Origin: Butyrivibrio sp. MB2005
GTDB taxonomy: Bacteria > Bacillota > Clostridia > Lachnospirales > Lachnospiraceae
Reading direction: 5' to 3'
DNA length: 64,000 nt
Assembly: GCF_000424285.1 (NCBI RefSeq)
Contig: NZ_AUJP01000011.1
Coordinates: forward strand, 1-64,000
The number at the start of each line of letters is the position of its first letter. Position 1 is the first letter of the stretch. Both the position numbers and the translations under genes were made by a program. Of the stretch, positions 52,709 through 61,172 are shown piece by piece. The notes beneath the pieces are model-generated. The model was not told the origin of the DNA. It made no database searches and saw only the letters and a list, made by a program, of their open reading frames with translations.

Positions 52709-55654
52709 ATGAGAGTTGAAGACCTTGCCGCTTACGAGGTATTAGAGAAAAGAAGAATAGATGATCTTAATTCTGAGAGCTATATTGTCAGACATAAAAA
52801 GACTGGCGCCAGAGTTGCTCTTCTTTCAAATGATGATAATAACAAGGTTTTTTATATAGGATTCAGAACTCCGCCCAAGGATTCTACAGGTGTTGCGCAT
52901 ATAATCGAGCACACTGTTCTTTGCGGATCAAAAGAGTTCCCTATTAAGGATCCTTTTGTAGAGCTTGTAAAGGGCTCTCTTAACACATTTTTAAATGCCA
53001 TGACATATCCGGATAAGACTGTTTATCCCGTGGCAAGCTGCAATGATACAGATTTTCAGAATCTGATGCATGTTTATCTTGATGCAGTTTTTTATCCCAA
53101 TATTTATAAGACTAAAAAGATATTTGAGCAGGAAGGCTGGCACTATGAGATGGAGAATGAGGATGATGACCTCACCATCAATGGTGTTGTTTATAACGAA
53201 ATGAAAGGCGCCTTTTCATCTGCTGATGAAGTTGTTGCCAGAGATATAAGGAAATCACTTTTTCCTGATACCACATACGGAATAGAGTCAGGCGGAGATC
53301 CTGATGAGATATATGAGCTTAAGTATGATGATTATCTTGATTTCCATAGGAAGTATTATCATCCTTCAAACAGCTATATCTATCTCTATGGTGACATGGA
53401 TATGGCAGAAAAACTCGATTATATAGATAAAAACTACCTTTCAGCTTTTGATAAGATCACTGTTGATTCTGAGATTGAGCTTCAGAAGAGCTTTGATGGC
53501 AGAAAATATCTTGAGAGCCAGTTCCCTATTATGAAGGGCGAATCCACAGAGGATAACACATATCTGACTCTTAATTATGCAGTTGGAAGCAGTCTTGATC
53601 CCAAGCTCTATATCGCATTTGATGTTCTTGACTATGCGCTTTGTTCTGCCCCCGGTGCGCCTATTAAGCAGGCCCTCACCGATAAGGGAATAGGAAGTGA
53701 GATTTTCAGTGAGTACGACAACGGCGTAAGACAGCCGGTATTTTCAATAGTTGCAAAGAACGCTAATCCTGAACAGAGAGACGAGTTCCTTAAGACAATC
53801 GAGGACGTTCTCAGAGATCAGGTTAAGAGCGGAATAGATAAAAAGGCTCTACTGGCTGGTATCAATGCAGATGAGTTCAAGTACAGAGAGGCTGATTTTG
53901 GAAGATTCCCCAAGGGACTTCTCTATGGCCTTCAGGTTTTGGACAGCTGGCTTTATGATGACATGAAGCCCTGGATCAATATTGAGGCCAATGAGACCTT
54001 TACAGAGCTGAAAAAGGAAGTAGAGACCGGATATTTTGAAAGACTTATTCAGGAATATCTTCTTGATAATCCTCACTGCACAACTCTTGTAGCAACTCCC
54101 AAGCAGGGACTTACAGAGGAGAAGGAAGAGCAGCTTAAGGAGAAGCTTAAGGCGTATAAAGAGACCTTAAGCAAAGAAGAGATTCAGGCTATTGTTAAGA
54201 ACACAGCTGAGCTTAAGGCATATCAGGAGGAACCTGACAGTCCTGAAGATCTTGCTAAGATTCCTCTTCTTACAAGAGAAGATATGAAGAAGGAAGCTGA
54301 TAAGTTCATTTATGAAGAGAGATTTGTAGGTGAGCAGAAGGTTCTATTTCATGATGTATTTACAAATGGCATTGGATATCTGAATTTTGTTTTTGATATG
54401 ACTAAGGTTCCTGACAGACTTTTACCTTATACACCTCTTTTAAAGCTTCTTCTGGGACTTATGGATACTGAGAATTATTCCTACAGTGATCTGTATAATG
54501 AGATAAATCTTCAGACCGGCGGAATTAACGGATCAATCAGTACATATACTGATGCAAGGGATGTCAGCAAGTTCAGGACTACTTTTGAAATCACTGTAAA
54601 AGCGCTTTATCCTCAGCTTGGTCATGCATTTGAGCTTGTTACTGAGATTCTTATGCGTACAAAGTTTGATGATAAGAAGCGTATTATTGAGATCTTGGAC
54701 GAGAACTGTTCAAGACTTCGCTCAGAGCTTGCTGCAGCAGGCCATCACAGCGCAGCTTTAAGGGCAATGTCATACGTTTCAAGTGCGGCAAAGCTTTCTG
54801 ATATGACTTCCGGAATCGGTGGATACCGTATGATGGAAGAGACCAGAGAGAAATTCTCATCTGATGAAAAGGCAGCTGATGAGATTATCGGATATATGAA
54901 GGAATTATCTACCATTATTTTCAGAGCAGAGAATCTTATGGTGGATTACACAGCTTCAGAGAAGGAATATGACGGAGTAAGCTCAAGAATAGAGGGATTT
55001 GCTGCAGGTCTTCACACTGAGGATTTTGATGGAAGCGGATTTACAATTGTTCCAAATAAGCTTAATGAGGGCTTCCAGACTGCAGGACAGATACAGTATG
55101 TATGCAGAGCCGGTAATTACGCATCCAAGGGACTTAAGTATGACGGTTCACTTAGGGTTCTCAAGGTTATGTTTGCTTACGATTATCTGTGGAAAAACAT
55201 CAGAGTGCTGGGCGGGGCATACGGCTGCATGAGCGGCTTTGCCAAGAATGGTGATTCATATTTTGCAACCTACAGAGATCCTCATCTTAAGAGAAGTGTT
55301 GAAGTATTTGAGAAGGCTTCCGAGTATCTTAGAACCTTTGAGGCAGATGAGAGAACAATTACACAGTTCATCATCGGTGCCATTAGCGAACTTGATACAC
55401 CCAAGACTCCTGCCACAAAAGGAGCTTACGGTCTTACCGCTTATCTATGCCATGCGGATATGAAGGATATTCAGAAGGACAGGGATGACCTTATCTCTAC
55501 AGATCAGGAAAAGATAAGAAGCCTTGCAGCATATGTTGATGCTTTCATGGAAGATGACTGTATCTGCGTTGTAGGTGATGGTAACAAGCTCGAAGAAAAT
55601 AAAGATATGTTTGGAAAAGTGGAGCAGCTTATTTATGCAGGAAAATCAGAATAA
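52709..55654 (+). CDS. M16C family zinc metallopeptidase (PreP-like)
   Basis: Insulinase-family zinc peptidase of 981 residues, the size of the single-chain presequence-protease type. The inverted zinc motif HIIEH is at His64-His68, with the third ligand in the NEMKGAF region about 95 residues later. Two homologous halves and a central M16C_assoc domain follow. It probably degrades short peptides in the cytoplasm because no signal peptide is visible. ATG 52709 follows AACGAGGAACACG. Its end overlaps the era start by 20 bases, so era is translated from within this gene. Confidence 0.94.
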   Translation: MRVEDLAAYEVLEKRRIDDLNSESYIVRHKKTGARVALLSNDDNNKVFYIGFRTPPKDSTGVAHIIEHTVLCGSKEFPIKDPFVELVKGSLNTFLNAMTYPDKTVYPVASCNDTDFQNLMHVYLDAVFYPNIYKTKKIFEQEGWHYEMENEDDDLTINGVVYNEMKGAFSSADEVVARDIRKSLFPDTTYGIESGGDPDEIYELKYDDYLDFHRKYYHPSNSYIYLYGDMDMAEKLDYIDKNYLSAFDKITVDSEIELQKSFDGRKYLESQFPIMKGESTEDNTYLTLNYAVGSSLDPKLYIAFDVLDYALCSAPGAPIKQALTDKGIGSEIFSEYDNGVRQPVFSIVAKNANPEQRDEFLKTIEDVLRDQVKSGIDKKALLAGINADEFKYREADFGRFPKGLLYGLQVLDSWLYDDMKPWINIEANETFTELKKEVETGYFERLIQEYLLDNPHCTTLVATPKQGLTEEKEEQLKEKLKAYKETLSKEEIQAIVKNTAELKAYQEEPDSPEDLAKIPLLTREDMKKEADKFIYEERFVGEQKVLFHDVFTNGIGYLNFVFDMTKVPDRLLPYTPLLKLLLGLMDTENYSYSDLYNEINLQTGGINGSISTYTDARDVSKFRTTFEITVKALYPQLGHAFELVTEILMRTKFDDKKRIIEILDENCSRLRSELAAAGHHSAALRAMSYVSSAAKLSDMTSGIGGYRMMEETREKFSSDEKAADEIIGYMKELSTIIFRAENLMVDYTASEKEYDGVSSRIEGFAAGLHTEDFDGSGFTIVPNKLNEGFQTAGQIQYVCRAGNYASKGLKYDGSLRVLKVMFAYDYLWKNIRVLGGAYGCMSGFAKNGDSYFATYRDPHLKRSVEVFEKASEYLRTFEADERTITQFIIGAISELDTPKTPATKGAYGLTAYLCHADMKDIQKDRDDLISTDQEKIRSLAAYVDAFMEDDCICVVGDGNKLEENKDMFGKVEQLIYAGKSE

Positions 55655-56729
55655 TAATAATGCAGCATTAAGGTGCGGATATGTGACACTTATAGGCAGA
55701 CCAAATGTGGGTAAATCCACGCTTATGAATCATCTTATTGGTCAGAAGATTGCCATTACTTCACATAAGCCTCAGACCACAAGAGGCCAGATTCTGACTG
55801 TTTATACCGATGAGAGAGGGCAGATTGTTTTCCTCGATACTCCCGGTATTCATGAGTCCAAAAACAAGCTTGGAGAATACATGGTTAAGGTGGCAACCAA
55901 GACTATGGAAGAGGTTGATCTTATTCTTTGGCTTGTTGAGCCCTCAACCTTTATCGGGCAGGGTGAGCATATGATTATCGATCAGCTCCGCGAATGCGGA
56001 AAGCAGGTAATTCTTGTAATTAACAAGATTGACACCGTTGATGCAGCTGATCTGCAGTCTTTTATCGATGCATATAAAAAGGAAATGGACTATGCGGATA
56101 TAGTTACTGTATCTGCTCTTAAGAGTGAGAACTTAGATGATCTTATGCAGATCATTTTTGACAGACTTCCTTATGGTGATCCTTTTTATGATGATGAGGT
56201 TTTGACTAATCAGTCTGAGAGGGAAATCGTTGCGGAGATTATCCGTGAGAAGGCTCTTAGACTTTTAACTGATGAGGTGCCTCATGGTATCGCCGTAACT
56301 GTTGAGACCATGAAGACACGAAAGGCGGCAGCACCTGCCAAAAAGAAAAAATCAAAGCATGTACATCCACCAAAGAAATCAGCAAATGCAGCTTCAGGTC
56401 CTATATCAGTTTCAAATGCTGACGGAACTCCTGATCTTGATGCCATGCTGGCAGCTCTTGCAGGAGGAGCGGAGGATGCAGCAAATGTAGATGCTGCGGA
56501 TAATATCATGGATATCGAAGCATCCATTATCTGCGAGAGAGATTCACATAAGGGTATCGTTATCGGAAAAGGCGGCTCCATGCTTAAAAAGATTGGCAGC
56601 CAGGCAAGAGAAGATATCGAGAAAATGGTTGGATGCAGAGTTAATTTACAGCTTTTCGTAAAAGTTCGACGAGACTGGCGAAATGACTCACTTCAGATGA
56701 AGAATTTTGGATATAACAATCCCAAGTAA
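55635..56729 (+). CDS. era: GTPase Era with an unusual insertion before the KH core
   Basis: Ribosome-assembly GTPase that helps mature 16S rRNA and the 30S subunit. G motifs: GRPNVGKST (residues 21-29), DTPGI, NKID and SAL. The C-terminal KH domain ends with VIGKGGSMLKKIG and VKVRRDW. This protein has 364 residues against about 300 in most bacteria. The excess is a low-complexity insert (about residues 227-292) between VTVETMK and IEASIICERDSHKG: first Lys/Ala/His-rich, then Ala/Asp/Gly-rich. The usual linker there is only a few residues. ATG 55635 is chosen with GTGGAG upstream, inside the M16C gene; the frame is open farther upstream but has no ribosome binding site. It is followed by recO. 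Confidence 0.95.
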   Translation: MQENQNNNNAALRCGYVTLIGRPNVGKSTLMNHLIGQKIAITSHKPQTTRGQILTVYTDERGQIVFLDTPGIHESKNKLGEYMVKVATKTMEEVDLILWLVEPSTFIGQGEHMIIDQLRECGKQVILVINKIDTVDAADLQSFIDAYKKEMDYADIVTVSALKSENLDDLMQIIFDRLPYGDPFYDDEVLTNQSEREIVAEIIREKALRLLTDEVPHGIAVTVETMKTRKAAAPAKKKKSKHVHPPKKSANAASGPISVSNADGTPDLDAMLAALAGGAEDAANVDAADNIMDIEASIICERDSHKGIVIGKGGSMLKKIGSQAREDIEKMVGCRVNLQLFVKVRRDWRNDSLQMKNFGYNNPK

Positions 56730-56763
56730 TGTAACGACCGGAGGATGAGGATTTAGCAAGGTA

Positions 56764-57426
56764 ATGACGGAATTATCCACTGTAAACGGAATGATTATAA
56801 AAAGAGCCCCGGTTGGGGAGAATGATTTCCTTGTGACTATCCTTACATCCGAACAAGGTAAGATTACAGCCTTTGCAAAAGGGGCAAGACGACCGGGGAA
56901 TCAGTTATCAGGTGTCGTCGAGCCTTTTTGTTTTGGGAGCTTTAAGATTTTTGTTGGAAGAAATTCATACACTGTCAGGGATGCTGAGATAAAGAATTTT
57001 TTTGAGGGCTTCAGGAAAGATTTTGACTGCTCCATTTATGCCACGTATTTTGCGGAGATAGCAGACTACTACACAAGAGAGAACAATGACGAAAAAGATA
57101 TTCTGAAGCTTTTATACATGTCATTCAGGGCTCTTGAAAAAGATTCTATAGATAACAGGCTTGTACGATTTATTTTTGAGATAAAAACTCTTATGCTTGA
57201 AGGGGAATTTCCCGGAGTGCCAAGGGATCGAAGCTACGAAGCATCAACAACATATACACTTGAATTTATCTGGAATACACCTATAGAGAAGCTTTTTACC
57301 TTTAAGGTCAGCAGAGATGTTCTGACAGAACTTGATCATATCTGCGATGTTTACAGAAAAAGCTCGATTGACAGAAAATTAAACAGTCTTGAGATGATTA
57401 GAATGATTGAAAAAGACATGGAATAA
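56764..57426 (+). CDS. recO: DNA repair protein RecO, lacking the zinc finger cysteines
   Basis: Recombination mediator of 220 residues, a little short. The N-terminal OB fold (about 1-80) reads VNGMIIKRAPVGENDFLVTILTSEQGKITAFAKGARR, typical for RecO; the helical C-terminal domain follows. Most RecO proteins have a C4 zinc finger after the LEGEFP region. Here no Cys is seen there (EFPGVPRDRSYEASTTYT instead), so the finger seems lost. RecO loads RecA on single-stranded DNA with RecR. ATG 56764 follows a weak AAGG; a better GGAGG lies 14-18 bases upstream. Era followed by recO is a classic order. Confidence 0.93.
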   Translation: MTELSTVNGMIIKRAPVGENDFLVTILTSEQGKITAFAKGARRPGNQLSGVVEPFCFGSFKIFVGRNSYTVRDAEIKNFFEGFRKDFDCSIYATYFAEIADYYTRENNDEKDILKLLYMSFRALEKDSIDNRLVRFIFEIKTLMLEGEFPGVPRDRSYEASTTYTLEFIWNTPIEKLFTFKVSRDVLTELDHICDVYRKSSIDRKLNSLEMIRMIEKDME

Positions 57427-57450
57427 ATAAAGGAAGATATGGAGGTAGAC

Positions 57451-58965
57451 ATGGATAAGGTTTTGGAAGAAAAATTACAGGCTTTTAGGGACGTACTTAA
57501 AGAGGCAGAAATCTATGCCCATGCAACAAGATTGATTTCTTTTGACCAGGAGACAATCTGCCCTGCTAAGGGAATGCAGGATGAGGGAGAAGTAAGCGCG
57601 TTCCTTGGAAATCAGGCATTTAAGCTTATGAAAGCACCTGAGTTTATTGAAAATGCTGAATATCTCTATGAGCACAGGGATGAGCTTTCTGAACCTGACA
57701 GAGTATGCGTAGAGAGTCAGCACAGATCCTATGCAAAGACCAAGAATATTTCACCTGAAAAGAATATGGAATATTCACTAATTTATAACAAGGCTTTTGT
57801 AGACTGGACCGGTGCAAGACAGAATTCTGATTTTTCTATGTTCAGGGATTCTCTTCAGAAGGTTAAGGAAATCAACGTGGAAATGGTGGAGCTTAGAGAT
57901 GAGAAGCCTGCCAGCGGAATCATCTATGATGCTCTTCTTGATGATTATGAAATAGGCATTACATCAAAGATACTGGACGAGTGCTTTGATGAATGTAAAG
58001 AGAGACTTATTCCTCTTCTTAAGAAAATTATGGAGAGTCCCAAGAAGATAAGAACAGACTTTATGCATATCGAGGTTACTGAGGTGCAGCAAAGGCGCAT
58101 GACAGAAGCTCTGCTGGGAATCCTTAACTTTGACAGGTCAAGAAGTGCTTATAGCACATCAGAACACCCCTTTACCAACTGGATCGGCAAAAATGACACC
58201 AGAATTACAACTCATTATTATCCACTTGATTTCTCAGCAAGTATGTACTCTATAATCCATGAGGGAGGTCATGCACTTTTTGAGATGCTTCAGCCAGAGG
58301 ATGATTATGAGCATTTCATCAACGATAACAAGACTCTTGGAATGCATGAATCAGTTTCCAGATTCTATGAGAACAGACTTGGAAGATCCAGAGCTTTTGT
58401 TAAGCTGATATATCCTAAGGTATGTGAGATTTTCCCTAATGTTATGGAGGGAGTTTCAGAGGAAGAGCTTTATGAAGCGCTCAATGTGGTTTGCCCGTCA
58501 CTTATAAGAACAGAGTCAGATGAGTTCACCTATACCTTCCATATAATAATCAGATATGAGATAGAGAAGGAAATTTTTGAAGGCAAGCTTTCCATTGATG
58601 ATGTACCAAGGAGATGGAAAGAAAAATACGAGGAGTACCTTGGCATTTCTCCTGAAACAGACAGAGAGGGTGTCCTTCAGGATGTACACTGGACTTTTGG
58701 ATTTGGATATTTCCCTACATATGCTCTTGGAAATATGTACAATGCAATGTATTACAATCGCATGAAAAATGAGATTGATATAGACGGCTGTGTTGAGAGG
58801 GGCGATTTTGCGACGATCAACAATTGGATGAAGGAAAATGTATTTGTGAAGGCTAATCACCTGGCTCCGTCTGAATGGATAAAGGATATTACGGGAAGAG
58901 ACTTTACCGCCGACGATTTCCTTAATTATATAGAAGAAAAGTTTAAGGGAATCTATGAGATCTGA
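57451..58965 (+). CDS. M32 family carboxypeptidase (Taq-type)
   Basis: Zinc carboxypeptidase of 504 residues, the usual length for this family, which removes C-terminal residues with broad specificity. The zinc motif is HEGGH (His270-His274) in SIIHEGGHALFEM, and the third ligand is likely the Glu in HESVSRFYENRLGRS, a family signature (HES-x-SR-x-x-EN). ATG 57451 is chosen because GGAGGT lies five bases upstream; ATG 57439 gives four extra residues. It is cytoplasmic, without signal peptide. recO ends 24 bases upstream. The lipoprotein promoter begins within two bases after the stop. Confidence 0.95.
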   Translation: MDKVLEEKLQAFRDVLKEAEIYAHATRLISFDQETICPAKGMQDEGEVSAFLGNQAFKLMKAPEFIENAEYLYEHRDELSEPDRVCVESQHRSYAKTKNISPEKNMEYSLIYNKAFVDWTGARQNSDFSMFRDSLQKVKEINVEMVELRDEKPASGIIYDALLDDYEIGITSKILDECFDECKERLIPLLKKIMESPKKIRTDFMHIEVTEVQQRRMTEALLGILNFDRSRSAYSTSEHPFTNWIGKNDTRITTHYYPLDFSASMYSIIHEGGHALFEMLQPEDDYEHFINDNKTLGMHESVSRFYENRLGRSRAFVKLIYPKVCEIFPNVMEGVSEEELYEALNVVCPSLIRTESDEFTYTFHIIIRYEIEKEIFEGKLSIDDVPRRWKEKYEEYLGISPETDREGVLQDVHWTFGFGYFPTYALGNMYNAMYYNRMKNEIDIDGCVERGDFATINNWMKENVFVKANHLAPSEWIKDITGRDFTADDFLNYIEEKFKGIYEI

Positions 58966-58966
58966 T

Positions 58967-58995
58967 TTGAAAAACGTAAAAAGGCGGTATATAAT
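58967..58995 (+). promoter_or_regulatory. SigA-type promoter for the lipoprotein gene
   Basis: TTGAAA (58967-58972), 17-base spacer and a perfect TATAAT (58990-58995). The short leader holds a hairpin TGCGC/GCGCA at about 59005-59022. Confidence 0.8.
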
Positions 58996-59058
58996 CATGT
59001 AAGTGTGCGCGTATTTATGCGCAGACCAAATAGTTACTTATATTAAGAGGGTGTTTTA

Positions 59059-59673
59059 GTGAGTAATAAAGTTTTAAGGAAAGCAGTTGTTACATCTGTT
59101 ATTATGACTGCAGCTTTTGTTTTTGCAGGTTGCGGGAAAGGGGCGGATGTATCAAAGCTTGATAAGTCATCTATCTTAGTCAATAAAGATGGAACGGTAG
59201 AAAGCACGGTTATCGAGGATTTCACCGAGAGCTACTACGATGTGAATGAGCTAAAATCCATGGCTGAGAATGAAGTAAATGCATTTGTAGTTGCGAACGG
59301 AGAAGGGACCGCAGAACTCAAGTCTTTGGAGAGTGAAGACGGCAAAGTGAAAATGGTGATTGATTTTGCGGATTCAAGAGATTACGCTGCTTTTAACAGC
59401 GAGACCTTTTCATATATGACTGTGTCTGAGGCTATCCTTACAGGGCAGATCAATGTGAATTCACTCATTGACAGTGATGGCAATCCGATTGATTCAGAAA
59501 AGGCTGCGGCTCTTTCTGATGAACATGTTGTTATTACAGGCAGTAAGTTTGTTGTGGCAGTTCCATATAAAATTCAGTACATGACAAGCGGAGTAAGCCT
59601 TTTGGATAAGCAGATGGCTGATCTTTCCGGAACAGCTGACGGAAGCATTAGCTGTATCGTTCTGAATAAGTAA
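59059..59673 (+). CDS. Lipoprotein of unknown function
   Basis: Predicted lipoprotein of 204 residues. GTG start at 59059 with AAGAGGG before it. The N-terminus is a lipoprotein signal (MSNKVLRKAVVTSV, hydrophobic stretch, lipobox FAGC), so it would be anchored by lipidated Cys25 on the outer face of the membrane. The mature part is small, acidic and beta/alpha mixed (SEDGKVKMVIDFAD, SLIDSDGNPID, and near the end KFVVAVPYKIQYMTSG). No domain is recognised. It has its own promoter and is followed 63 bases later by glyQS. Confidence 0.8.
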   Translation: MSNKVLRKAVVTSVIMTAAFVFAGCGKGADVSKLDKSSILVNKDGTVESTVIEDFTESYYDVNELKSMAENEVNAFVVANGEGTAELKSLESEDGKVKMVIDFADSRDYAAFNSETFSYMTVSEAILTGQINVNSLIDSDGNPIDSEKAAALSDEHVVITGSKFVVAVPYKIQYMTSGVSLLDKQMADLSGTADGSISCIVLNK

Positions 59674-59735
59674 TAAATGAGCATATTGCTCTTAATTAAA
59701 ATATGTGAGCGTATTGCTCAGAAAGAGGAGTATCT

Positions 59736-61145
59736 ATGAAAGCAAATGAAAAGACAATGGACAAAATCGTTGCCCTTGCCAAGGGCAGAGGCTTCATCTA
59801 TCCCGGAAGTGAAATCTATGGCGGACTTGCTAACACATGGGATTATGGAAACCTTGGTGTTGAATTCAAGAACAATGTAAAGAAGGCCTGGTGGCAGAAA
59901 TTTGTACAGGAGAATCCCTACAATGTAGGTGTAGACTGTGCTATTCTTATGAACCCTCAGACATGGGTTGCATCAGGACACCTTGGCGGCTTTTCAGATC
60001 CTCTTATGGACTGCAAAGAGTGTCACGAGAGATTCAGAGCAGATAAGATCATCGAGGATTTTGCTTCAGAAAATGGAATTACACTTGAGACATCTGTCGA
60101 TGGATGGTCTCATGAAGAGATGGAGAACTTCATCAAGGAGCATAACGTTCCTTGTCCTTCATGTGGAAAGCATGATTTCACAAGCATCAGAGAGTTCAAC
60201 CTTATGTTCAAGACATTCCAGGGTGTAACAGAGGATGCAAAGGACACAGTATATCTTCGTCCCGAGACAGCTCAGGGTATTTTCGTAAACTTTAAGAATG
60301 TACAGCGTACATCACGTAAGAAAATTCCTTTCGGTATCTGCCAGATTGGTAAGAGCTTCCGTAATGAGATCACACCCGGAAACTTTACTTTCCGTACAAG
60401 AGAGTTTGAGCAGATGGAGCTTGAGTTCTTCTGCAAGCCAGGCACACAGACTGAGTGGTTTGAGTATTGGAGAAAGACCTGTTATGAGTGGCTTCTTTCA
60501 CTTGGAATCAAGGAAGAGAACCTTCGTCTCCGTGACCATGATCCTGAAGAGCTTTCATTCTACAGCGATCACACAACAGATATTGAGTACGCATTCCCCT
60601 TCACAGATTGGGGCGAGCTCTGGGGTATTGCTTCCAGAACTGATTATGACCTTACAAGACACCAGGAGACATCCGGTGAGCCTATGGAATACTTTGATGA
60701 TGAGAGCAAGGAGAAGTACATTCCTTACGTTGTTGAACCTTCACTTGGTGCAGACCGTGTAACTCTTGCATTCCTTTGCGAGGCTTATGACGAGGAGAAC
60801 CTTGGAACAGAAGAGGCTCCCGATATGAGAACAGTTCTTCATTTCCATCCTGCTATTGCACCTGTTAAGATTGGTATCCTTCCTCTTTCAAAGAAGCTTA
60901 ACGAAGGTGCTGAGAAGATTTACGCTATGCTTTCTAAGAAGTATAACTGCGAATTTGATGACAGAGGAAACATCGGTAAGCGTTATCGCAGACAGGATGA
61001 GATCGGTACTCCTTTCTGCATTACCTATGACTTTGATTCAGAGACAGATAACAAGGTAACTGTACGTTTCCGTGACAGCATGGAGCAGGAGCGTATCGCT
61101 ATCGATGAGCTTGAAGCATTCTTCAGTGATAAATTTGACTTCTAA
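59736..61145 (+). CDS. glyQS: Glycyl-tRNA synthetase, homodimeric (GlyQS-type)
   Basis: Class II enzyme charging tRNA-Gly, 469 residues, of the single-chain eukaryote/archaea-like type and not the GlyQ plus GlyS tetramer. Motif 1 region is [20 protein letters not shown]; motif 2 is [21 protein letters not shown]; motif 3 is [15 protein letters not shown] zinc-like pair CKECHE...CPSCGKH sits between. The anticodon-binding domain is at the C-terminus ([13 protein letters not shown]). ATG 59736 follows AAGAGGAG. The leader has two similar small hairpins (GAGCATATTGCTC and GAGCGTATTGCTC) but no T-box. Confidence 0.97.
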   Translation: MKANEKTMDKIVALAKGRGFIYPGSEIYGGLANTWDYGNLGVEFKNNVKKAWWQKFVQENPYNVGVDCAILMNPQTWVASGHLGGFSDPLMDCKECHERFRADKIIEDFASENGITLETSVDGWSHEEMENFIKEHNVPCPSCGKHDFTSIREFNLMFKTFQGVTEDAKDTVYLRPETAQGIFVNFKNVQRTSRKKIPFGICQIGKSFRNEITPGNFTFRTREFEQMELEFFCKPGTQTEWFEYWRKTCYEWLLSLGIKEENLRLRDHDPEELSFYSDHTTDIEYAFPFTDWGELWGIASRTDYDLTRHQETSGEPMEYFDDESKEKYIPYVVEPSLGADRVTLAFLCEAYDEENLGTEEAPDMRTVLHFHPAIAPVKIGILPLSKKLNEGAEKIYAMLSKKYNCEFDDRGNIGKRYRRQDEIGTPFCITYDFDSETDNKVTVRFRDSMEQERIAIDELEAFFSDKFDF

Positions 61146-61172
61146 GTAGAAGTAAATATAAGGAGTTTTAAG

